Below, one piece after another: positions 55,754-63,886 of a stretch of DNA of 64,000 bases. The notes beneath the pieces were generated by a model. The model saw nothing but the letters and a program-made list of their open reading frames with translations, was not told the origin of the DNA and ran no database searches. The stretch comes from Bacteroidales bacterium (GTDB lineage Bacteria; Bacteroidota; Bacteroidia; Bacteroidales; UBA4181). The stretch is taken from assembly GCA_031275285.1 (NCBI GenBank), contig JAISOY010000203.1:1-64000 (forward strand). The letters are read 5' to 3'. Within the stretch, counting starts at the first letter, position 1. Every line of letters begins with the position of its first letter. Position numbers and translations under genes: made by a program.

Positions 55754-56914
55754 CTATTCGTACTCCTCTTTAATTCCCTGGTTTTCGTAATATGGTTCTA
55801 CAACCGGGTCGCGGGCTATTACCTTTTGTCCCGGTGTCAGTTTATGATGTCCTTCCACCACTATTTTTTCGTAAGGACTAACTCCACGTGTAACTACTAT
55901 CTTATTATCATGTTCAGGTCCAGTTTCCACAAATCTTTTTTCGGCAATACTATCCCGGCGCACCACGAATAAAAAGGCCCCGCCTTTTTCTATCGAGATT
56001 GCTTTCTGGGGGACTATCATCACATTTTCCATCACATCGAGCAGAAGGGTTACCCTGGTAAACTGTCCCGGGAGAAGTTCCTGGTTAGGGTTAGGCAGTT
56101 CGGCCCTTACACCGAAAGTACCGGTCTGCGGATCTACCTGTGGCGAGGCAAAATCCACAATTCCCTCTTTGCCGTAAATGGTATTATCGGCAAGAGTAAC
56201 CGTAATGGTCGGTTGCCAGGACCGGGTGGAATCCAGTTCACCCAGGTGAACGTTACGCCGCTGGCTTCTTAAATAATCGAGAGCCGTAAGTTTAAAATCC
56301 ACGAGCACAGTATCCCGTCTCACCACTGTCGCCAGTAGGGAAGAATTGGACTTACCCACAAGTGTACCAATATCCACATGCCTTTCGCTGATATAACCTG
56401 ACAGCGGTGAACGTACCACTGTATAGCTCAGTTCCAGTTCGGCCTGGGACAGATCTGCCTTACTCATGGATACGCTGGCCTTAGCCATATCCAAAGCCGC
56501 TATGGCATTATCCAGATCGAGGCGGCTGGCTGCATTCTGTTCGTACAATGGTTCGATACGATGTAGATCCCTCTCTGCCTTTGCAGCCTGGGCCTCATCT
56601 TTTTTCAATTGTGCACGCGCCTTTTCAACTTTTGCCTTGTATACCTCGGCATTGATATAAAACAAGGGCTCGCCGCTCTCTACCCTTTTACCTTCACTAA
56701 AGGTCATCCGTTCAAGATAACCTTCCACACGCGCATGTATCTCTACGCTACGGTATGCCCGGATCAATCCCGAATATTTCCCATAAATTTCAATATTATC
56801 TATGGATACATTTTCAACGGCTACAACCGGAGGCTTTTCCTCACTCCTTTTACATGCACCGGAAGATATGATATATATCAATATTAAATAAGAAGCTATT
56901 TTCCTGAATTTCAT
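55754..56914 (-). CDS. RND efflux periplasmic adaptor (AcrA type)
   Basis: A 386-residue membrane-fusion protein linking the pump and the outer-membrane channel. Signal peptide with lipobox Cys21 (SGAC). The order is lipoyl-like halves (about 60-85 and 165-200), a coiled-coil hairpin (about 85-155), a beta barrel and a membrane-proximal domain (KAISIEKGGAFLFVV; KIVVEGHHKLTPGQKV). It is the first gene of the efflux operon; its stop is directly followed by the pump ATG. A -7-like box TAGATTTG lies at 56971-56964. Confidence 0.94.
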   Translation of the reverse strand: MKFRKIASYLILIYIISSGACKRSEEKPPVVAVENVSIDNIEIYGKYSGLIRAYRSVEIHARVEGYLERMTFSEGKRVESGEPLFYINAEVYKAKVEKARAQLKKDEAQAAKAERDLHRIEPLYEQNAASRLDLDNAIAALDMAKASVSMSKADLSQAELELSYTVVRSPLSGYISERHVDIGTLVGKSNSSLLATVVRRDTVLVDFKLTALDYLRSQRRNVHLGELDSTRSWQPTITVTLADNTIYGKEGIVDFASPQVDPQTGTFGVRAELPNPNQELLPGQFTRVTLLLDVMENVMIVPQKAISIEKGGAFLFVVRRDSIAEKRFVETGPEHDNKIVVTRGVSPYEKIVVEGHHKLTPGQKVIARDPVVEPYYENQGIKEEYE

Positions 56915-57304
56915 CTAAATGCGATCTCTTAGCCTGTATTAAAATATGATTTAAAGATAATAACAAATCTATAACAATATTGTTTTTATTATCTATAAAT
57001 TCTTTTAAAAAAATACATCTATCCTGTTTGTATTGATAATGCAATACGCATGTAATCATTGATTTATATTGATTTTTTATTTGATCAGTGTCAGTCTTAC
57101 CTAACCGGAATGAATCACGAGATCAATCAGGATTTTATTCATGCTTTCAGCAGGGATCATTTAACAAGAGAGTTGGCGCAGGTAAAAAGAGTGGGGAAAG
57201 AGATATAATCACTTTATACATCCATTTTTGTACAGATGGAGTGATATTTGAACAAATATAAATGAATATTTGTATTATATTAGTAAACAACTTTTTTTGA
57301 TAAG
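56915..57304. other. Divergent intergenic stretch upstream of efflux operon
   Basis: No supported gene. Minus strand -7-like box at 56964-56971 for the efflux operon. A 32-codon frame on the plus strand (57110-57208) looks protein-like (HAFSRDHLTRELAQVKR) but is too short to call. A perfect 8-bp inverted repeat ACAAATAT/ATATTTGT (57252-57259 and 57266-57273) lies before the lipoprotein gene and could be an operator. Confidence 0.4.
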
Positions 57305-58054
57305 ATGATGCGTTATACCAAGTATCTGGTTATTTTCATAGCTGTTATAGTTGTAGCTTGTGAAAAAGATGATGAAGAAATGGAACGGTGGGAAAGTCTC
57401 AGGGGTGATCATAAATTTTATAATACTATATGGTTTATGTCGGATGGCCGGGACTCTATTACCATATCATTTCCCGGATATCCTTTTGCCCTGGCGTATA
57501 GCTGGTATCAGAATAAATATGGTTACTGGAGTTTAGAAGAATACTATACTTATAATGCCTGTCTTCAGTATAAGGGTATTACCTATGACGACAAATATCG
57601 TTTGATTGCATGGAACGTAGGTGAAGAAGATGATCGGGAGATCATTGTTGAGGAAGGTGCGGATGGGTATACCGTTTATAATATGTCGGACAAGCTGGCA
57701 AAGGTGGAATTGAACAGGATCTGGAACTATACCGACAAGTTGGTTTCTCTTGAAGGAGAGTGGGCGATGAATATGACGAAAGATTCCATTATACTGGTCT
57801 TTGAGTCACGGCTCAAAGAATATATTTACCAGAGGGGAACCAATAATATCCTGTTGTACACCGATTACGGCGAATATGATATCATACAGAGGACTTTCTA
57901 TGAAGGAAACCGGACTATTGCCGAACTGTTGGGCCTGTTTATTGAAGAAGAGGAAAAGTTAAAGAGAATAGATCTCGATTTGCAGGGAAATCAGCTATAT
58001 GTAGGACCGGGAATGTTATATATTAATCCCGGATATTACACCAAAGTAAAGTAA
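57305..58054 (+). CDS. Unknown acidic surface lipoprotein
   Basis: A 249-residue lipoprotein (lipobox Cys20, VVAC). The residues directly after the cysteine, EKDDEEME, fit the acidic signal that takes Bacteroidota lipoproteins to the surface. The mature part is very rich in Tyr, Trp, Asp and Glu and looks beta-structured, possibly as two similar halves each with a W...I..F pattern (about 40-120 and 140-240), but no family was recognised. It stands alone between the efflux operon and an FMN-binding protein. Confidence 0.6.
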   Translation: MMRYTKYLVIFIAVIVVACEKDDEEMERWESLRGDHKFYNTIWFMSDGRDSITISFPGYPFALAYSWYQNKYGYWSLEEYYTYNACLQYKGITYDDKYRLIAWNVGEEDDREIIVEEGADGYTVYNMSDKLAKVELNRIWNYTDKLVSLEGEWAMNMTKDSIILVFESRLKEYIYQRGTNNILLYTDYGEYDIIQRTFYEGNRTIAELLGLFIEEEEKLKRIDLDLQGNQLYVGPGMLYINPGYYTKVK

Positions 58055-58186
58055 ATCAGGGTACAAAGATAATTCCTGTATTATAGATTCAGGATTGTAT
58101 ACCAGAATAAAATAATGCACCGATCATTATATGATTGGGAAAAATTTCCTGTTACTTTGCAAAACAATTTTTAAAGGGAAATAATT

Positions 58187-58654
58187 ATGCAGGGCAGAAT
58201 GAAAAGGCATCAGCTGACGGAAGCTGAAACGGAAATTTTATTGACGGAGGCATCTGTAGGGCGTATAGCTACCAACTATGAAAATGGGTACCCTTATGTC
58301 GTGCCCGTACATTTCGTATATCTGGAGAAAAAGATTTATGTACATGGCCTGATTAAAGGACAGAAGATATCCAATATTTTGTCGGATCCGAAAGTGGGTT
58401 TTGAAGTGGACGAAATGGGTGATTTAACATTTGGTGATAACCCGTGTGATACCAATACCATATTCAAAAGTGTCATTATTCTGGGTGATGCGGTATTGGT
58501 AAACGATGTCGACGTAAAAATAAAAGCACTCAGGGCGATCGTGCAGAAATATACCCCGCAATTGAGTGATCAGGAATTTCCCGAAAAAATGATAAAAGCA
58601 ACCGGTATTATTGAAATCAGTATTAAGGAAGTCACCGGGAAATATTATAAATAG
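58187..58654 (+). CDS. Pyridoxamine-5'-phosphate-oxidase-like FMN-binding protein
   Basis: A 155-residue cytoplasmic protein of the PNPOx-like split-barrel family (Pyridox_ox_2 type), which binds FMN and includes NimA-type nitroreductases. Family segments are VGRIATNYENGYPYVVPVHF (about 24-43) and IYVHGLIKGQKISNIL. Members often reduce or bind small molecules; the substrate here is not known and a nitroimidazole-resistance role should not be assumed. ATG at 58199 is an alternative start that removes four residues. It is followed by a heptanucleotide repeat region. Confidence 0.86.
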   Translation: MQGRMKRHQLTEAETEILLTEASVGRIATNYENGYPYVVPVHFVYLEKKIYVHGLIKGQKISNILSDPKVGFEVDEMGDLTFGDNPCDTNTIFKSVIILGDAVLVNDVDVKIKALRAIVQKYTPQLSDQEFPEKMIKATGIIEISIKEVTGKYYK

Positions 58655-58702
58655 TGACTGGTGATCAAACATGGTTATCAGTGACAAATGACTGGTGACT
58701 AA
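58655..58702. repeat. Heptanucleotide repeat region (TGACTGG type)
   Basis: Heptamers TGACTGG-TGATCAA (58655-58668) and TGACAAA-TGACTGG-TGACTAA (58682-58702) with a 13-bp disturbed stretch between. Begins at the stop codon of the FMN-binding protein gene. Same period as the arrays near 29.3 and 30.3 kb. Confidence 0.6.
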
Positions 58703-58735
58703 TGGAGTGTCTTTTTTTATTCATTTATCTTTCAA

Positions 58736-59560
58736 TCAAGCGGTTTTTGTTGGGATAAAATTCATCAATATCCTGTTAAACGCTTTCGCATTATCCATGT
58801 TGGCGCAATGTCCCGCTTTTTCAATGATATGAAATTTGCTGTCAGGATCATCTTTGTGCCATTGTTTTGCCATTTTGAGTGCTAATTCGTTGTCTTTTTC
58901 ACCAGATAGAATAAGCAAAGGCCAATCCCGCTCCACATTTCGATTTGCTATCAAGGCATCCAGTCCCGACATAACGGTAAACGATCTTCGTGTGAAGTGT
59001 TTTGCACTTTCATAAAAGCAGGTTTGTTCCGTCTCATTTATTACGGATACTTTCGCCGTATACTTACGAAAGGCATCCATCGAGAAGATCATCTTGAAGA
59101 ACCATTTGAACATCTCCCGTCCTTGGGATTTAGCCACCTCCGGCTGCTCCCTGTTAATGTTATATCCGCCAAGTGCTGTGAGTGACAAAACCTTATCGGG
59201 ATACTTCAACGCAAAATCCTGTGCGAGCAGAGATCCCAGGGAGACACCGACAATATGCGTCTGTTCCCGGTTTTCCACTTTTAATATTTCCGCAATGTGC
59301 CCGGCGGTCGCTGAAATTTTGTCTTTGGATTTCCCCACGCCCGTTAATCCGTGTCCCAACATATCAATGGTTATTGCCCGATATTTGGATGAAAAACAAT
59401 CAATCTGCCTGTCAAAACACCGATGGTCCCCGAATGCGGGATGCAAAAAAACAATACTCTCTCCCTGCACGTTTCCGTTTATAAAATAATGTATCGTATT
59501 TCCGTTATGTTTAATGGTTTTGTGGCCTATCTTGCTCTCGGTTTGGTTGGTAACTTTCAT
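58736..59560 (-). CDS. Alpha/beta hydrolase
   Basis: A 274-residue alpha/beta-hydrolase-fold enzyme with the catalytic triad Ser107 (GVSLGS nucleophile elbow), Asp223 (SGEKDNE) and His251 (AGHCAN); HPAFGDHRCFD near 40 forms the oxyanion region. Substrate is unknown; the layout fits esterases and lactonases. ATG at 59560 is chosen because the in-frame upstream codon at 59575 is TTG. It is followed in the same direction by no other gene and lies next to the decayed gene at 59572-59960. Confidence 0.86.
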   Translation of the reverse strand: MKVTNQTESKIGHKTIKHNGNTIHYFINGNVQGESIVFLHPAFGDHRCFDRQIDCFSSKYRAITIDMLGHGLTGVGKSKDKISATAGHIAEILKVENREQTHIVGVSLGSLLAQDFALKYPDKVLSLTALGGYNINREQPEVAKSQGREMFKWFFKMIFSMDAFRKYTAKVSVINETEQTCFYESAKHFTRRSFTVMSGLDALIANRNVERDWPLLILSGEKDNELALKMAKQWHKDDPDSKFHIIEKAGHCANMDNAKAFNRILMNFIPTKTA

Positions 59561-59571
59561 GTTTTTGATTT

Positions 59572-59960
59572 TCAATAATGGAGTTGACCTTTATGAATCT
59601 TAACAAGACGACAATTGCTTATAAGATAAACAAAAAAATCGCATTTTAATTCTTGTTTAGCCTCATTCTCGTCGCCGAATTTACGAATAGTCTTGAAATA
59701 ATCGTCATACTCGTTGCCGATGTTCCATACCATCTCGACGGTAACAAAGTTTTCCCGCTCCCGGATTTGATTATAGAGTTGGATGATTACTCCTTTATCT
59801 TATCAAATACATGATTGACCTATTTGGCTTTCTCATTCTTTCTTTTTGTCCGGTTGCCCTTTGCATCCCAAAGGGATAGGGAAACCAGAATATCAAACAA
59901 AAGGTAGTAAATGATTGATTTCAGCTCCCTCCAGGAAGCAGGAATATTGAGGTATAAACC
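59572..59960 (-). pseudogene. Decayed gene of unknown family next to tRNA-Pro
   Basis: Minus-strand protein-like sequence broken by an in-frame TAG (59820-59822) and a frameshift near 59790-59805. From the right, a frame open from 59960 reads IPASWRELKSIIYYLLFD and then a basic stretch GNRTKRKNEKAK before the stop; after the shift, about 75 codons continue with EMVWNIGNEYDDYF and ELKCDFFVYLISNC to a TGA at 59572. The composition is that of a real protein but the family was not recognised. It ends within 112 bp of tRNA-Pro, a common integration site. The sequence from 59961 to 60071 shows nothing else. Confidence 0.5.
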
Positions 59961-60071
59961 CTATTTATAAACATCTGATTTTTAGTAAGCTGCAATAGAT
60001 AGTAAGCCGGTCGCATAAATCGTAAAAGTCGCAAAATAAACGTACTGATAGTCAAAGTTTTATAAAACAAG

Positions 60072-60145
60072 TCGGGGTGAAAAGACTCGAACTTTCGACC
60101 CCTTGCACCCCATGCAAGTGCGCTAGCCAACTGCGCCACACCCCG
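60072..60145 (-). tRNA. tRNA-Pro (anticodon GGG)
   Basis: A complete 74-nt cloverleaf: acceptor CGGGGTG/CACCCCG, D-stem GCGC/GCGC, anticodon stem CTTGC/GCAAG with loop ATGGGGT (U33, anticodon GGG, G37), 5-nt variable loop, T-stem GAAAG/CTTTT with the TTCGAGT loop, and discriminator A73. The CCA end is not encoded. A good promoter lies directly upstream (60162-60192). An apparent 87-residue reading frame across it is spurious. Confidence 0.92.
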
Positions 60146-60161
60146 ATTGTTTAAAACGCTG

Positions 60162-60192
60162 CAAAGATAAGGACGAATTATCAATCTCCAAA
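60162..60192 (-). promoter_or_regulatory. Promoter of tRNA-Pro
   Basis: Minus-strand -33 TTTG (60192-60189) and -7 TATCTTTG (60169-60162) with a 19-bp spacer, the second full Bacteroidota promoter in the window. Transcription would begin near 60155, ten bases before the tRNA. Confidence 0.7.
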
Positions 60193-60258
60193 TATTTTTG
60201 TGAATATTATCTTGTCAAAAAGAGATCGTCTTTCGAACTCCCTTTGGTGAAATCCGAT

Positions 60259-60266
60259 TATCTTTG
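60259..60266 (+). promoter_or_regulatory. -7 box of the YejK-like gene
   Basis: TATCTTTG, 30 bp before the start codon at 60297. The nearest upstream TTTG (60243-60246) is too close, so only the -7 element is convincing. Confidence 0.45.
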
Positions 60267-60296
60267 TTGAATTAAATAATAATACTTTTCCGGCAC

Positions 60297-61340
60297 ATGT
60301 TATATACAGATGAAATAGGTATTCACTCACTGGTACTGCATAAAGTGGGTAATAAATCACAGGAAGAAGGAATACGGCTTTCCAATGCTCCTATGCAGGT
60401 GGATGAAGCAGTACAAAGCCTGTTATTGCAGTATTTTCTGTCTCCTTTTAAATCAGAAGAATATTATAACCTGACACATGAATCGGATATTAATCTGAAT
60501 GAGGTATATAATTATGTATCCCAGATTTTTGATCATCCTGAAACATTTTATGAACAATCTGTGAGTATTGCCCGTCATTTGTATGAAGAATCGACGCATC
60601 CGAAAATTAAAAGCGGCGAGTTATATGTGGTGCATCTACTCAATTGCGTTGTAGACGGAGAAGAAGTTGATGCTGTCGGTTTATTCAAATCCGAATCAAA
60701 AGAGACTTTCCTGAAGGTATATCCTACATCTGATAGCTTTGAGATCGAATATGAAGATGGGATCAACATCAATAAACTGGATAAAGGCTGCCTGATATTT
60801 AACAGCGAACGGGAAAACGGTTATCTGGTTTCTGTGGTAGATAACCTACGGCAAACTGGAGAAGCCATGTATTGGCGTGATAGTTTTCTGAATATCGCCC
60901 GGCGGAATGATAACTTTCATCAGACCGAACAATGCCTTGATATGTGCAAGCAATTTGTGGTGGAACGGCTTCCGGAGAGCTTTAATGTGGATAAAATAGA
61001 TCAGGCGGATATCTTGAACAAATCAGTTCAGTTTTTCAGGGAAAATGATGAATTTTCTTTTGATGACTTTGCCAGTCAGGTGATCCAGCAACCGGAAGTG
61101 ATAGAGTCTTTCAAACAGTATAAAGAAGAATATGAGGAAGACCGGGATGTGAAAATTGAAGAAGAATTTGCCATATCCGACCCGGCTGTCAAAAAGCAGG
61201 CGAAAGTTTTCAAAAGCGTCATTAAACTGGACAAGAATTTTCATATTTATGTTCACGGTAACCGGCAGTTAATAGAAAAAGGCTATGATGATGATCGGGA
61301 TATGAGGTACTACAAGATATTCTTCAGGGAGGAACAATGA
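60297..61340 (+). CDS. Nucleoid-associated protein of the NdpA/YejK family
   Basis: A 347-residue cytoplasmic protein of the NdpA family (E. coli YejK), found on the nucleoid; its biochemical role is poorly known. Family pattern: an N-terminal domain with DEIGIHSLVLHKVGNKSQEEG, then VHLLNCVVDGEEVDAVGLFKSE (about 108-129) and a central QTGEAMYWRDSFLNI segment; the C-terminal region is acidic. Length and order match. The gene diverges from tRNA-Pro and has its own -7 box. Confidence 0.86.
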   Translation: MLYTDEIGIHSLVLHKVGNKSQEEGIRLSNAPMQVDEAVQSLLLQYFLSPFKSEEYYNLTHESDINLNEVYNYVSQIFDHPETFYEQSVSIARHLYEESTHPKIKSGELYVVHLLNCVVDGEEVDAVGLFKSESKETFLKVYPTSDSFEIEYEDGININKLDKGCLIFNSERENGYLVSVVDNLRQTGEAMYWRDSFLNIARRNDNFHQTEQCLDMCKQFVVERLPESFNVDKIDQADILNKSVQFFRENDEFSFDDFASQVIQQPEVIESFKQYKEEYEEDRDVKIEEEFAISDPAVKKQAKVFKSVIKLDKNFHIYVHGNRQLIEKGYDDDRDMRYYKIFFREEQ

Positions 61341-61416
61341 TCTGATACTGGTGATTTACTCGTGAATTTGCGAATAAATACATCAGTCACTTTATTTTAC
61401 CGGTTGTTTGACTTTC

Positions 61417-62018
61417 ATGAATAAGAAAGATTTTTTAATCATCATTGATCAATTAAAAAAAACGTATTGTTTCTGTTTCTCCTGAAAACGAAGCAACGTT
61501 TGTTGTCGGGATTTTTAAGGAACAATATAATGAAGATGTAAACCCGAAACATGTTGTTCTTTCAGGATATACCTACAAATACAGTGTTTTTGTCGGATTG
61601 CTTGTCTTTTTTTTCTTCCGTTTTTTTGAGTCCTTTTTTCTTCAAAAGTATTATCGTGACAATACCTGTTGTTATCCTGTTCCTTTGTAGCCTGCCTTTT
61701 TGGGGCGGAAAGGAATATATCTGTTATGATGACCTGAAGATAGCAGATGTCAGGGAAAAGGGAACATTCAATATTACATATATCCGCCGCGATATTACTT
61801 TCCGGGAACTTGTCCGGATAAAAATCCGTACCAGGAATTATAATGGAACCAGTGTTCGCAACTATGACTTTTATTTCCGTTATGGGAAAAAGTTAAGATT
61901 TCAGTTGTCCATTGACCGACACTATCATTTTATGGTGTACTTTGAAGAACATCTGGAAAAGATCGCCTCTGGTCATGACTTTGAATTTGACAGGAAAAGA
62001 ACACTCGTTTTCTCATAA
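61417..62018 (+). pseudogene. Frameshifted membrane-protein gene
   Basis: One gene seems to be split over three frames: ATG 61417 starts MNKKDFLIIIDQLKK, then at an A8 run (61455-61462) the next frame continues RIVSVSPENEATFVVGIFKE and into a hydrophobic segment, and among T-runs (61607-61638) the third frame continues SIIVTIPVVILFLCSLPFWGG and a folded-looking C-terminal part to the stop at 62016-62018. Both shifts lie in homopolymers, so either the gene is dead or the bases are sequencing errors. The C-terminal part is basic and beta-rich (RYGKKLRFQLSIDRHYHF). Two membrane segments near the middle. No family recognised. Confidence 0.5.
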
Positions 62019-62051
62019 AGCTTTAATGTGATGTAGGCCAGAAGTATATTA

Positions 62052-62702
62052 TTATAGCTCTGATAAAGCTTGCCCGGTAAATTTTGGCTTAATAGCAGGA
62101 AATATATACCCCAGACCTATTCCTACCGATTGGGGATACATTTTGTTATTGTTATTTTGTGATGTCAACGCATTGAGTACTCCTATCTTATATTCTAGTT
62201 GAAGAGAAAGTCCGAATTTAAAACGATATCCGATCATATATCCAAGTCCGAAATCCATTCTTTTCAGGTATTCTTCATCGTACAGGTCTATGTCGTTTGT
62301 CCGGTCTGAAGCAATAAATCCTGCCCCCAGGTATATTCCCGCACCCATATGGATAGAACTGTTATCAGATCCCCATCGGTATAAAGCATAAATCGGTATT
62401 TCCGCACCACAGATCATCAATTCCCGGGAAGTCCCGTCCATATCGTTTTTGATCATGTTTGACCTGTAATAAACATTAAATTCCGGCTGGACAATGAAAT
62501 GATTTGAAATTTCCACTGGAATCATGCCTCCCAAAGATACTCCGAATCTCATGTCGCTTGAATGTCCGTTTTTGTGCTTCATGATATAATCGAAGCCAAT
62601 AGCGGAAGATTTAAATCCGACGCTGATATTGTACTGGGCCTTTATCCCGGGATGTATCCATCCGGAAATAAATAATGTCAATACTAATAAAAGCTTTTTC
62701 AT
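62052..62702 (-). CDS. PorT-like outer-membrane beta-barrel protein (copy 2)
   Basis: A 216-residue protein with a signal peptide (1-22, IKA-QY) and a small outer-membrane beta-barrel pattern of alternating residues, closest to PorT-like (OMP_b-brl_2) proteins of Bacteroidota. Conserved barrel segments are MIPVEISNHFIVQPEFNVYY (about 55-74), GYMIGYRFKFGLSLQLEYKIG and a C-terminal GIGLGYIFP. It is a paralog of 62921-63526, with the same order of segments. Function of such small barrels is mostly unknown. The stop codon overlaps no neighbour. Upstream is a segment with long inverted arms. Confidence 0.8.
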   Translation of the reverse strand: MKKLLLVLTLFISGWIHPGIKAQYNISVGFKSSAIGFDYIMKHKNGHSSDMRFGVSLGGMIPVEISNHFIVQPEFNVYYRSNMIKNDMDGTSRELMICGAEIPIYALYRWGSDNSSIHMGAGIYLGAGFIASDRTNDIDLYDEEYLKRMDFGLGYMIGYRFKFGLSLQLEYKIGVLNALTSQNNNNKMYPQSVGIGLGYIFPAIKPKFTGQALSEL

Positions 62703-62742
62703 AAAAATAAGGTACTCATATATGGATTCTTAATAACTCAGG

Positions 62743-62907
62743 AAAAAAGCTGTCCAAAATTCGTGAACATGTTGTCGTTACAGGAGGGAATTAATACAGA
62801 ACTGGTAGAAGCATTTTTATCATCTGCATATAGGATGAATTTACTGTGTTAGTCGCTTCACTTTGTTTGCATTGACGAATTTCACGGATTTTGAAGACAG
62901 CTTTTTT
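62743..62907. repeat. 165-bp segment bounded by long imperfect inverted arms
   Basis: Left arm 62743-62767 and right arm 62881-62907 are inverted copies: AAAAAAGCTGTC followed by CAAAAT-CGTGAA, differing by a 2-nt gap and one mismatch over about 25 positions. They enclose about 113 bp of unique sequence. The segment fills nearly the whole gap between the two beta-barrel genes, beginning 41 bp before one start and ending 14 bp after the other stop. No TAnnTTTG box was found inside in either direction. Confidence 0.7.
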
Positions 62908-62920
62908 GTGCTTTTGAAGA

Positions 62921-63526
62921 TTAGAATCTATATCCAAATCCCACACTGATCATTTGCGGTAACATTTTGGCATCATCGCTTCCTTCATCCATTGCGTTGA
63001 TTACCCCGATCTTGTACCCGGCATTGATCTGAAGGCCAAAGTCGAATTCATATCCGAGCATAGCGCCAAATCCGAAGTCCCAGCGTTGCAAAACATCTCT
63101 CTTATACAAATCACTACTTCCCGGACTTGATTTTGCACTGAATCCTAAGCCTACATAAGGACCTATCCCTACATAACCTGTTCCTAGCCCCAGTTGCATC
63201 TGACCAACTGCATATACCGGAATTTCCATTCCCCAGTACTCATAATCGCTTTTGGTCTTTGGTCGGGTAGAGTTATTTTTTATTTCCGAACTTTTGAAAT
63301 GAAACAATAACTCAGGTTGTATTGCAAAATTTTGTGTGAACTCTATTTTTACAAAGCCACCTAACGATGCGCCTACTTTCATTTTGCTATCCATGTGATC
63401 CAGGTCCTTCAGGATAAAGTTCGAGATATTTAAATCTGCTTTAACCCCGCTTGTTACGCTTTGAGCACTTATCTGTGTAAAGCCAGCTGCTAATATAACT
63501 GCCAGAGATAAAATTATTCTTTTCAT
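62921..63526 (-). CDS. PorT-like outer-membrane beta-barrel protein (copy 1)
   Basis: A 201-residue protein with signal peptide (1-21, ISA-QS) and beta-barrel pattern. Segments IEFTQNFAIQPELLFHFKS (about 56-74), GYVGIGPYVGLGFSAKS, and EFDFGLQINAGYKIGVINAM match the paralog downstream, and it ends with GFGYRF, an aromatic last residue typical for outer-membrane barrels. It is 218 bp upstream of copy 2 in the same direction and follows a small HTH gene after a structured gap. Function is unknown. Confidence 0.8.
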   Translation of the reverse strand: MKRIILSLAVILAAGFTQISAQSVTSGVKADLNISNFILKDLDHMDSKMKVGASLGGFVKIEFTQNFAIQPELLFHFKSSEIKNNSTRPKTKSDYEYWGMEIPVYAVGQMQLGLGTGYVGIGPYVGLGFSAKSSPGSSDLYKRDVLQRWDFGFGAMLGYEFDFGLQINAGYKIGVINAMDEGSDDAKMLPQMISVGFGYRF

Positions 63527-63564
63527 GATTTCTAAATTTTTTGGTGATTAGATTTGTGTATAAT

Positions 63565-63610
63565 AAATAGGACTCACTTATCGGCCGATATTCATGAGTC
63601 GTTCCTATTT
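63565..63610. repeat. Nested inverted repeat between HTH gene and barrel gene
   Basis: Outer arms AAATAGGA-CTCA (63565-63576) and TGAG-TCG(T)-TCCTATTT (63595-63610) with a 4-nt bulge on one side enclose the perfect 12-bp palindrome TATCGGCCGATA (63579-63590). It lies 50 bp after the HTH gene stop and 39 bp before the barrel gene start, so it may be a terminator or an operator. The palindrome is more like a protein-binding site than a terminator loop. Confidence 0.5.
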
Positions 63611-63660
63611 TTCGATTTACGGATTCATATCCGGTTACATTTTGGATATCAAGTAGATAT

Positions 63661-63846
63661 TCAAGCCCTTTTTCGCATTTCTTTTACCCATTCGGAAGGA
63701 CTTCTTCCGGTATGTTCCATGGTAATATCCGAAAGCTCTACTGGACTTATTCCAAGTTGTTCTGCATAAAAACCTGTGTCTTGTTCTTCCTTGAAATACA
63801 GTTTTGCCAGTGTCAAAAACCTGAGAAACAATTTTTCCTTTTCCAT
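63661..63846 (-). CDS. Single-HTH AraC-like microprotein
   Basis: A 61-residue protein that matches only the first helix-turn-helix of the AraC/XylS DNA-binding domain: FLTLAKLYFKEEQDTGFYAE followed by QLGISPVELSD and GRSPSEW. Full AraC proteins carry a second HTH after this; here the frame ends after KRA. It is complete from ATG 63846 to its stop. A second copy with the same end lies upstream (63887-64000). A half-site DNA-binding or dimer-forming role can be imagined, but it may also be a remnant. The nearest downstream gene is the barrel copy 1. Confidence 0.65.
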   Translation of the reverse strand: MEKEKLFLRFLTLAKLYFKEEQDTGFYAEQLGISPVELSDITMEHTGRSPSEWVKEMRKRA

Positions 63847-63886
63847 GATAGATTTATTTTATGATTTAACTTTTATTTTTTTATTG

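Noticed and set aside
58187-58654. Nitroimidazole resistance (nim) gene
   Set aside because: The protein is in the same broad FMN-binding family as NimA, but sequence alone does not support that substrate.
59921-60184. An 87-residue frame on the minus strand across the tRNA
   Set aside because: Its middle (GVAQLASALAWGARGRKFES) is the translation of the tRNA-Pro gene, a common false gene call.
62743-62907. Proven invertible promoter
   Set aside because: The arms are imperfect, no promoter box was seen inside, and no recombinase is nearby, so only the inverted arms themselves are reported.
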